Source: Candidatus Acetothermia bacterium (GTDB lineage: Bacteria; Bipolaricaulota; Bipolaricaulia; RBG-16-55-9; DRXL01). Taken from it: 40,196 nucleotides of DNA. The stretch spans positions 1 through 40,196 of the forward strand of contig JACOSB010000065.1 of NCBI GenBank assembly GCA_016179105.1. The letters are read 5' to 3'. The first letter of the stretch is position 1; every line of letters starts with the position of its first letter. Below the pieces are notes generated by a model that was not told the DNA's origin, did no database searches, and saw only the letters and a program-made list of their open reading frames with translations. Of this stretch, positions 8,032 to 14,417 are shown one piece after another. The translations under genes and the position numbers were made by a program.

Positions 8032-9099
8032 TCATGTCCAACCACGTTGGGCGGCGCGCCAGTAGCCGGTCCAGTAAGGGTCCTGTCCCGGGGAGAGAAG
8101 CTGGCGTCTTTCCCCCGTCGGCTCGATCAGCCAACGCCCTTGGCCGGGGGCCAAGAGCTCACCCACTTTGGTGACTGAGATGTGCTTCTGTTCAAGGGCT
8201 CTTTGAACTGTCTCAACCCTGTCGGGCAGGACGGCCAAGATGAGCGTGCCTTCGCTAAGAGCCCAGTAAGGATCGATCTCGAAAAGCTGGCAGGTCTTTT
8301 CTGTCTCTTCGGCGATGGGAATCGCAGCGCGTTCTGCACGCAGCCCGCAGCCGCATGCTTCCGCCAGCTCTAACAAGCCGCCGAGCACGCCCCCTTCGGT
8401 CGCGTCATGCATGGCCCGTACTCCCGCCTCGCGCAAGCCCGCTCGAGCCGCCGTCAACGCTTCCTCCACCACAGAAAACTTTCGAAAGAAGCTCTGTGCC
8501 CGCTCCAAAAAAGTAGAACTGAAGCGCTCAGTGATCGTCTTCGGGAAGACGCGAGCGAGCAATCCCGTGGTCGCGATCGCAGCACCTTTGGTGATGAGCA
8601 AATGATCTCCTGGCTGAGCCATGTTGGCCGTTACATACTCGTCCTCTCGACCGACCGCGAAGAGCACACCTCCGCCAATGATAGTATAATCGCAGCCGAC
8701 GTAGCGGCCCGTGTGGCCCGCGACCACAGCGATGTTCAAACGCTCGAACTCGCGATGCATCGCCTCCCAGTAGACTTGAAAATCCCGCGCGGACATCGTA
8801 GGGGGCAAGTTGAAGTCCAAGACCGCATAGGCAGGAGCCAATCCCGACGTCGCGAGGTCTGAGGCGAGTAAGTGCACCGAGAGCCACGCTGAATCTTCTA
8901 AACCCAGCGATGGGATCACTGAGAGCGGGTCCGTAGTCACTGCCATGACCGATCCTCCGGGTAACCGAACGATAGCCACATCTACGCCTATTCTGGGGCC
9001 GACCAGGACATCACGACGTGAGGCCCCCAGGCGCGGCGCGATCACTTCATCAAAGAAGGCGCGATCGATCTTACCCAGCTCCGCGGGGAATTGTGCCAT
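8032..9099 (-). CDS. AIR synthase-related (PurM/HypE/ThiL superfamily) protein
   Basis: A 355-residue protein of the ATP-using superfamily that includes PurM, ThiL, HypE and SelD. The second of two adjacent ATGs (9099) is used because AGGAGG lies 6 nt before it. Superfamily motifs are GPRIGVDVAIV (Asp40), TTDPLS (Asp57), ASDLATSG (Asp81), AGHTGR near residue 129 and the HypE-like HDATEGGVLGGLLE near 231-244. The Asp residues bind Mg-ATP in the family. It overlaps the methyltransferase gene by 29 bp. Because the operon is thiamine-controlled, phosphorylation of a thiamine intermediate, as ThiL does, is a reasonable guess. The motifs, however, look closer to HypE-type orphan proteins than to true ThiL. 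No [NiFe] hydrogenase genes are nearby. Confidence 0.85.
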   Translation of the reverse strand: MAQFPAELGKIDRAFFDEVIAPRLGASRRDVLVGPRIGVDVAIVRLPGGSVMAVTTDPLSVIPSLGLEDSAWLSVHLLASDLATSGLAPAYAVLDFNLPPTMSARDFQVYWEAMHREFERLNIAVVAGHTGRYVGCDYTIIGGGVLFAVGREDEYVTANMAQPGDHLLITKGAAIATTGLLARVFPKTITERFSSTFLERAQSFFRKFSVVEEALTAARAGLREAGVRAMHDATEGGVLGGLLELAEACGCGLRAERAAIPIAEETEKTCQLFEIDPYWALSEGTLILAVLPDRVETVQRALEQKHISVTKVGELLAPGQGRWLIEPTGERRQLLSPGQDPYWTGYWRAAQRGWT

Positions 9100-9775
9100 C
9101 ATGGACCTCCTGTAGGTGGACGGCCAAGCCCAAAAAATTTCCGAACGGTAGTCGCGCTGTTTCTATCGGGATTCCTTTGGGGAAGAGCGTCGAGCCCCAG
9201 CGGACTTCAGCGATGCGATCGCCCAGGGCTTGTTTCAGAAGCTGTTGGATCTCCGGCAGCGAGTAGAAGTGCGCGTTCTTGTAGAACGGATTCTTTCCCA
9301 TCAGTTCTTGGATGCGGCGGCGCAGGGTCGCGACGCTCCAGCGATTCATCAGACCAATAATCATCCCCCGTCGAGCCACGCGAGATGCTTCGCGTAGCAC
9401 CTTGATGGGATCAGGCATGTATTCAAAGCAGGTGATCATCGCCACCGCATCGAAGGATTTATCCACGAAGGGAAGCGCGGCGGCATCCGCCTGGATTAAC
9501 ATTCCGTCCCAGTATTTACGCGCCTCCGCCAGCATGAGCGGCGAAAGGTCCAAGCCAATCATGCTGAGGCCTAACTCCTGCTCAAACCAGCGCGTGAAGT
9601 GCGCGGTGCCCGCCCCGATTTCTAATAAATTCTTCGGGGCCAGCGGCTCGATGAGTGATCGTAAGACTTTTTTCTCTAATCGATCCATCCGCTGGCCATC
9701 CGGCCCCTGATACCAACTCTCGTAGCTTTCCACGATTTCCTGGCGTAAGTACCAAGGGATGAAGTCTTGATTCAT
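9071..9775 (-). CDS. Class I SAM-dependent methyltransferase
   Basis: A 234-residue Rossmann-fold methyltransferase. The ATG at 9775 overlaps the stop of the upstream gene as ATGA and has GAGGGGG about 8 nt before it, implying translational coupling; an upstream ATG at 9784 is less likely. Motif I is LLEIGAGTAHF (residues 50-60), the acidic ribose-binding residue is in IGLDLSP, and QADAAALPF and DAVAMITCFEY complete the fold, as in UbiE-type enzymes. The substrate is unknown. Membership of a TPP-riboswitch operon between the importer and the ThiL-superfamily gene suggests action on the imported compound or on a thiamine intermediate. The Trm112-like protein downstream could be its partner. 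Confidence 0.88.
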   Translation of the reverse strand: MNQDFIPWYLRQEIVESYESWYQGPDGQRMDRLEKKVLRSLIEPLAPKNLLEIGAGTAHFTRWFEQELGLSMIGLDLSPLMLAEARKYWDGMLIQADAAALPFVDKSFDAVAMITCFEYMPDPIKVLREASRVARRGMIIGLMNRWSVATLRRRIQELMGKNPFYKNAHFYSLPEIQQLLKQALGDRIAEVRWGSTLFPKGIPIETARLPFGNFLGLAVHLQEVHDGTIPRGAG

Positions 9776-10767
9776 CGTGGGCACCCCCTCGGGAAGAGAT
9801 CGTCGGGCAAGAATTTATCCGTATAGAGCGACTCTAGCGGCAATTGGCGGTTAACGATGCGCGCGTCGACGAGAAAATCTTGGGCCGCGCGCCACTTGAT
9901 CGCCTCAGCCATGCAGGGCGCACCGAAGAAAGAAGACACAGTTCGGTCGAAAGATTTTTGGTCGAGTTCGTCACGTAGCTCGGGCAAAGCGTCGAAAAAG
10001 ACTCGCTTCGCTTCAACGGGATCGGCCATCAAGAAGAATATCCCACGGGCCAAGCCACGCAAAAATTTCTTCAGCGTCGCCGGGCGTTTTTCGATCAGCT
10101 CGCGGCGTGTGATAAAGACCAGCTCATAATAATCCGGAGCGCCTGCGGCTTCTTGGGCGAAGAACACGGGCGTTAAGCCCTTGAGCTCCACCTCTACTGG
10201 CTCAAAATTACGGAATGCGCCGATCGCGTCCAGCCGTCCGGCCAAGAGCGCCGGCAGTAATGCCTCAAAGTCCAGCTTCACCAGCTCAACGTCCTTGGGA
10301 TCAACGCCCGATTTGCGCAGCATCGTACTGTAGAGCGCTGGCTCGATGGGCTCTACGGAGAAGCCGATCTTCTTACCCTTCAGATCCGTAATTTTCTCGA
10401 TCTTGCGCTCCTTGATCGCCACGAGCCCCCCTAAGGGACCGCGCAGTAGTCCGCCAAAGGCCAACACGGGCAAATCCTGGGTGGCTCGCAAGATGATATG
10501 ATTCAATAAGTTGGTCAACCCGATGTCTACTTTGCCCGAAGCAGTCAAAGACGGTACTTGGATGGGATCGGACGGAGCGATGATCTCGACATCCAACCCT
10601 TCCTGAGAGAAAAAGCCCTTCTGTTTGGCGATGAAGATCGGTGCATGGGTCGGATTAGCAAAGAACTCCAGCATTAAGCTGATCTTCTCAGGCTGTTGAC
10701 CGGCTGGTTCAATCCCCGCGAGACCGAAAAGCAGAACGCAAACGGCTACTATTCCTAATGTACGCAT
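9772..10767 (-). CDS. thiY: ABC transporter substrate-binding protein, ThiY/NMT1 type
   Basis: A 331-residue periplasmic binding protein of the NMT1/THI5-like family. A signal peptide (MRTLGIVAVCVLLFGLAG) is followed by ISLMLEFFANPTHAPIFIA, the family opening with W-to-F variation, then GFFSQEGLDVEI and a Venus-flytrap fold through about residue 310. No lipobox is present. ThiY of Bacillus binds formylaminopyrimidine, a thiamine degradation product; a pyrimidine precursor is the likely ligand here because the operon is headed by a TPP riboswitch. The gene is followed directly by the methyltransferase (ATGA overlap) and preceded by the permease (61 bp gap). Confidence 0.88.
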   Translation of the reverse strand: MRTLGIVAVCVLLFGLAGIEPAGQQPEKISLMLEFFANPTHAPIFIAKQKGFFSQEGLDVEIIAPSDPIQVPSLTASGKVDIGLTNLLNHIILRATQDLPVLAFGGLLRGPLGGLVAIKERKIEKITDLKGKKIGFSVEPIEPALYSTMLRKSGVDPKDVELVKLDFEALLPALLAGRLDAIGAFRNFEPVEVELKGLTPVFFAQEAAGAPDYYELVFITRRELIEKRPATLKKFLRGLARGIFFLMADPVEAKRVFFDALPELRDELDQKSFDRTVSSFFGAPCMAEAIKWRAAQDFLVDARIVNRQLPLESLYTDKFLPDDLFPRGCPR

Positions 10768-10828
10768 GGTGATCCCTTTCTTTCTTTTTTATTCAGTTTG
10801 TTACGGTACAAAGCTCCTTCTTTCTTTA

Positions 10829-11611
10829 TTAAGCCCGTTCCGAGATTTGCCAGCGCAGCAGATAGCGCTCCAGCAAGGCCACGACACCGAAGAGTGCCAA
10901 GCTGAGCGCGGAGAGCCAAACCATTCCAGCAAACGCCAGGTCTAAAGCGCCCCGGTTGGCCGCTTCGCGCATCAGATATCCAAGGCCGCCTATGAGGCCC
11001 TCTGGGGTCCAGCGTTGTCCACCGATCAGTTCCCCGAAGAGCGCTCCGACCACGGCAAAGACCGCTCCCAATTTCACCCCGCTCAAGATCAACGGCAGCG
11101 CCGCGGGAAAGCGCACCTTGCGCAAGATTTGGAAGCGACTCGCGCCGAGGGTTTGCATGAGCTTCACCAAGTCTGGATCGACGGCCTTCAAGCCGTCATG
11201 CGTGTTGACGACGATCGGGAAGAAAGCAATCAATGTCGCGACAATCACTTTAGGCAGGAAACCCAGCCCGAACCAAACGATCAGCAGTGGCGCGATCGCA
11301 TAATAAGGGATATTGCGCGAGGCAATGAGCAACGGATAGAGAGTGCTTTTCAGCAGAGGCCAGTAGAAGAGCGCTATACCCAAAATCAGCCCTGTGCTGA
11401 GTGCTAGCAGTAACCCAAAGCCCACAGACTGCAATGTCGCCAGAGTATTCTGAACTAACAAGGACCGATAGAGCAACATAGCGCTGCCGATGGCACTTGG
11501 GGCGGGCAGCAAGTAAGTGGCGATTTGTCCTGTGCGCACCGCTATCTCCCAGATCAGCGCGAGCGATAGCAGAAACAGCGTGGGCATCCCAAACTCTCGA
11601 TAACGCGCCAT
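10829..11611 (-). CDS. thiX: ABC transporter permease, ThiX type
   Basis: A 260-residue inner-membrane permease of the SsuC/TauC/ThiX family. The ATG at 11611 lies 5 bp after the ATPase stop codon and has AGGAAGG about 9 nt upstream; the upstream in-frame alternative at 11650 would overlap the ATPase without a ribosome site. About six membrane segments are present. The cytoplasmic coupling loop is at roughly residues 165-185 (LGASRFQILRKVRFP), which docks the ATPase. It pairs with the ATPase and binding protein in the same operon to import a thiamine precursor. Confidence 0.88.
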   Translation of the reverse strand: MARYREFGMPTLFLLSLALIWEIAVRTGQIATYLLPAPSAIGSAMLLYRSLLVQNTLATLQSVGFGLLLALSTGLILGIALFYWPLLKSTLYPLLIASRNIPYYAIAPLLIVWFGLGFLPKVIVATLIAFFPIVVNTHDGLKAVDPDLVKLMQTLGASRFQILRKVRFPAALPLILSGVKLGAVFAVVGALFGELIGGQRWTPEGLIGGLGYLMREAANRGALDLAFAGMVWLSALSLALFGVVALLERYLLRWQISERA

Positions 11612-11616
11612 CACGA

Positions 11617-12402
11617 TCAACCTTCCTCTTCTGGTTCCTGATTTAACCAAGTCAATAACTGAGCCTTTTGTCCGACAAATTCACGCTCCGTGGGCACCCG
11701 TGGCCGAGCTAGCTTGACCTCGATCGCAGCCTTGACCTGTGCAGGTCGCGCCGAGAGTACATAGACGCGATCGGCCAAGAGCAACGCTTCTTCGACGTCA
11801 TGCGTGACGAAGAGCGCCGTGAAGCGAAACTCTTGCCAGGCGCGCAAGAGCCAGTCGTGCATCTGACGGCGCGTGAACGCATCGAGCGCACCGAAGGGCT
11901 CGTCAAGCAGCAAGAGCGATTTGCGGCAGAGCAGCGTGCGAATGAGCGCCACGCGTTGTCTCATGCCACCGGAAAGCTGCGCCGGATAGACTTGCTCAAA
12001 GCCAGACAAGCCAAAATCCACAAAAAGCTGTCGGGCCTCGGTTTGGGCAGTGCGCAAATCCTCACCAGCGATCTCCGGACCTAACAGCGTGTTCGCCAGC
12101 GCCTTGCGCCAGGGCAAGAGTAAATCTTTCTGTTGCATATACGCCACAGGGCCTCGGCCATCCGAGACGCGCGCGTCATTCAGAAAAATCTCTCCGGCAT
12201 CGGGAATGACTAGGCCGGAGACGATCTGCAACAGAGTCGTCTTGCCGCAGCCACTCGGGCCCACGAGCGCGACTAACTCTTCTGGGTTCACGGTGAGGCT
12301 GATACGGTCGAGCACGGGCAACGGATGCCCCTCACGCAGGAAACTCTTAGAAACCTGGCTGAGTTGAAGGTGTGTCTTGTCGATGGGTCTGGCGAGTTTC
12401 AT
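11617..12402 (-). CDS. thiZ: ABC transporter ATP-binding protein, ThiZ type
   Basis: The ATPase of the importer, 261 residues. The start is set at the ATG at 12402 because GGAGGGAG stands just before it and because longer versions would read through the riboswitch. Walker A GPSGCGKTT (residues 48-56), a Q-loop with QQKDLLLPW typical of nitrate/sulfonate/taurine-class importers, the signature LSGGMRQR (143-150), Walker B LLLLDEP and the H-loop VTHD (His201) are intact. It is the first gene after the TPP riboswitch, so its translation is what the riboswitch would control most directly. Confidence 0.92.
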   Translation of the reverse strand: MKLARPIDKTHLQLSQVSKSFLREGHPLPVLDRISLTVNPEELVALVGPSGCGKTTLLQIVSGLVIPDAGEIFLNDARVSDGRGPVAYMQQKDLLLPWRKALANTLLGPEIAGEDLRTAQTEARQLFVDFGLSGFEQVYPAQLSGGMRQRVALIRTLLCRKSLLLLDEPFGALDAFTRRQMHDWLLRAWQEFRFTALFVTHDVEEALLLADRVYVLSARPAQVKAAIEVKLARPRVPTEREFVGQKAQLLTWLNQEPEEEG

Positions 12403-12490
12403 CGCTCCCTCCGCCGGCATTACCCGGATCAGGTTCAAAGGGTCGAAGCTTTGCGCTTCCTCTCAGCCCGCATCTGCGAGCTCCCCTAAG
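12403..12490 (-). promoter_or_regulatory. TPP riboswitch (THI element)
   Basis: On the minus strand the conserved core is unmistakable: GGGCTGAGAGG, then CGACCCTTTGAACCTGATCC, then GGTAATGCCGGCGGAGGGAG. These are the pyrimidine-binding CUGAGA loop, the ACCC, the GAACCUGAUC segment and the UAAUGCC...GCGGAGGGA tail of the TPP aptamer. The GGAGGGAG of the tail is also the ribosome site of the ATPase gene, with the ATG at 12402 only two bases later. No separate terminator or expression platform fits between aptamer and start. Ligand binding should therefore block ribosome access directly. Confidence 0.95.
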
Positions 12491-12501
12491 TGTCTTTATC
12501 T

Positions 12502-12530
12502 ATCTTAAGCGAGTGCCGAAAATTTTTCAA
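12502..12530 (-). promoter_or_regulatory. Sigma70-type promoter of the thiamine operon
   Basis: Minus strand: -35 TTGAAA (12525-12530), spacer of exactly 17 bp, -10 TAAGAT (12502-12507). Transcription would begin near 12495, only a few bases before the riboswitch core, so the leader is essentially the aptamer. Confidence 0.7.
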
Positions 12531-12553
12531 GTCTGTTCGAGATGAGCGAGCAT

Positions 12554-12583
12554 TTGTCTTTTCAGTCAATGATCGGCTATAAA
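12554..12583 (+). promoter_or_regulatory. Sigma70-type promoter for doxX
   Basis: Plus strand: -35 TTGTCT (12554-12559), 18-bp spacer, -10 TATAAA (12578-12583). The gene starts at 12616 with GAGGTGATGAG as ribosome site. It is divergent from the thiamine operon promoter 24 bp away. Confidence 0.5.
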
Positions 12584-12615
12584 CAGAGCTAACTTGCCTA
12601 TGAGGTGATGAGAGT

Positions 12616-13056
12616 ATGCTGGCGCGGATATTTGCACCACTCAGTAGCTTATGGCCATTGCCTTTGAGAGTAGCCGTGGGGATTGTCTTTGCGTTTCATG
12701 GGTACGATAAATTGTTTGGGAAAGCAGGGGTGTTGGGTGCAGGGGTGCCGGGCGTTGCTGACTTCTTCGGCAATCTCGGTATTCCCTTTCCCGAGGTGTT
12801 TGCTTGGGTTGTTGCCAGTGTTGAATTCTTCGGGGGCTTCTGCTTGATATTGGGTTTGTTCACCCGCTATATATCTCTACTTCTGACCATCGATATGATC
12901 GTAGCAATCTTAATGGCGAAAGCCAAGCTTGGCGGTTTGCTCGCAGTACGTGGCTATGAGTTAGAGCTATCGTTGTTGGCGGGCGCACTGGCCTTGCTTT
13001 TGGGTGGACCGGGGCCACTCTCGATCGAGAAGATGCTCTTCCGAAAAGAGTTGTAG
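12616..13056 (+). CDS. DoxX family membrane protein
   Basis: A 146-residue inner-membrane protein with four hydrophobic segments. The opening PLRVAVGIVFAFHGYDKLFG and the following FFGNLGIPFPEVFAWVVASVE are the DoxX/DUF417-like signature, with F-x-x-H-G-x-x-K-L at residues 28-36. Family members include a thiosulfate:quinone oxidoreductase subunit and poorly understood stress proteins, so the exact role cannot be stated. The ribosome site is GAGGTGATGAG. The gene stands alone, divergent from the thiamine operon and followed by an ACGGAAG-type palindromic repeat. Confidence 0.9.
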   Translation: MLARIFAPLSSLWPLPLRVAVGIVFAFHGYDKLFGKAGVLGAGVPGVADFFGNLGIPFPEVFAWVVASVEFFGGFCLILGLFTRYISLLLTIDMIVAILMAKAKLGGLLAVRGYELELSLLAGALALLLGGPGPLSIEKMLFRKEL

Positions 13057-13097
13057 ACGAGCTCAATCTTACAGTAATCAGCTCTATCTGAGTTTTT

Positions 13098-13180
13098 GAA
13101 TCACTGAAGGCGCGGAAGTTCCACGGAATGCACGAAAAACACCTTGTCTTGTTTCAATGCTTTCTGTGACATTTCTCTGT
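13098..13180. repeat. Degraded ACGGAAG-type dispersed repeat
   Basis: Begins GAATCACTGAAGGCGCGGAAG and resembles the left arm of the better-preserved copy at 17225-17318. The right half has lost most of its complementarity. It lies between doxX and the glycosidase genes, so the two copies bracket the glycosidase pair. Confidence 0.5.
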
Positions 13181-13273
13181 TCTCCCTGATTCTATTGTCT
13201 TTTTACCCTGCTCCTATTCTCTTTTTATTGGACCTAAGGTTAAGATAGTTCGTTTACACTGAAAAGTGAGGAA

Positions 13274-14344
13274 ATGATGCATCGCTATTTTTGGAAAATT
13301 TTGCTCATCTTGGGGCTCCTCTGGAGCTTCAGCTTGCTCTCATTAGCCGGGGCACAGACCGTTACGCCCGACCGACAAGCGACGAATAGTCCTGCGAATC
13401 GTTTCGGCGTAAACGCGAGCGCCGGGCGGCGTCCCGATATTCTCGGCTTTGTCATTGACCTCGGTGCCCGCTGGATGCGGGTTAATTACAATTTGGATGG
13501 CAATCCCCCTGACTTTAAGTCTTTTCTCGACGGGGGAGTGAATCTGGTCATCACGATGGTCAATCGAGACCCGTCGAATATCGACACGAGCTACGGCACG
13601 CTCGGCCAGTGGCCCAACGCCGGATTCCCGTTCAAATCCAAAATTGCGTATCAACAGCGCATCAAAGATTCATTGACGCTCTTGCTTCCCTATCTCGCGC
13701 AAGGCCGCCAAATCTGGGTCCAGTGCGAGAACGAGATCGGCGACGTGACGCAAAATCCTCAGTCGCGCTACTGGCGTGGCACAAACGAACAATATCTCGC
13801 CCAGCTTCAAGCCTTCAACGAAGCTGCAACATCTGTCAACCCCTCCATCCCCGTGGTGCTAACGAGTTTTCCCTCAGAGACGCTCGATGCCGTCATCGAC
13901 CCTAACAATCAGCGCAATGCGTTCGCAGTTCAGCGTGTGACGATGTTCCTCACGCAAGGTCAGTACGATGCCGTTGATCTGCACTTCTACGGGTGTGTCG
14001 AAGATATTTCCACCAAAGCCAAATGGGTGAAAGAGCATATGTCCGCCGACAAGCGCTGGATTTCGACTGAAACCAGCGGCCCCGACTCGCGTTGCCGCTC
14101 GACGCAAGTTTCTTATAACCAGAACCCGACGCAGTTCGAGCAACTCCAAGCGCAACAAGTCCCCGCGCGTCTCTCGGCGTGCGTCGACAACGGCGGCAGC
14201 GTTTGTCTGTGGTTTTCGCTCTTCGATTTAGCGAACGAGACCGACGTCTTCAATCATCTAGGATTGATGGATGGGCGGGTGAATCCGCCGCGCCAAAAGC
14301 CAGCTTACAGTGCATTCAAAACATTCGTCGCCAATCATCAGTGA
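13274..14344 (+). CDS. Secreted glycoside-hydrolase-like protein (clan A type TIM barrel)
   Basis: A 356-residue exported protein with a signal peptide ending near AGAQ (residues 25-28). The body looks like a (beta/alpha)8 glycosidase: RFGVNASAG near residue 43, RWMRVNYN near 67, VQCENEIGD with Asn153-Glu154 as the acid/base pair of clan GH-A, DLHFYG with His237, and RWISTETSG with Glu266 as the probable nucleophile. The spacing of the two glutamates, about 112 residues, suits GH5/GH39/GH79-like enzymes; the exact family is not certain. The substrate is unknown. A second, larger glycosidase gene follows 73 bp downstream, so the two are probably coexpressed. The ribosome site is GTGAGG. Confidence 0.75.
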   Translation: MMHRYFWKILLILGLLWSFSLLSLAGAQTVTPDRQATNSPANRFGVNASAGRRPDILGFVIDLGARWMRVNYNLDGNPPDFKSFLDGGVNLVITMVNRDPSNIDTSYGTLGQWPNAGFPFKSKIAYQQRIKDSLTLLLPYLAQGRQIWVQCENEIGDVTQNPQSRYWRGTNEQYLAQLQAFNEAATSVNPSIPVVLTSFPSETLDAVIDPNNQRNAFAVQRVTMFLTQGQYDAVDLHFYGCVEDISTKAKWVKEHMSADKRWISTETSGPDSRCRSTQVSYNQNPTQFEQLQAQQVPARLSACVDNGGSVCLWFSLFDLANETDVFNHLGLMDGRVNPPRQKPAYSAFKTFVANHQ

Positions 14345-14417
14345 TTTGTTGATGCGAAGAAACTGAGAGAGGTCCAAGCGCAAGACATCTATGAGGTGAT
14401 TCCAACTGAAAAGAATT

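Noticed and set aside
12403..12438. Longer N-terminus for the ATPase beginning at 12438
   Set aside because: It would translate through the TPP aptamer; the ATG at 12402 has the ribosome site.
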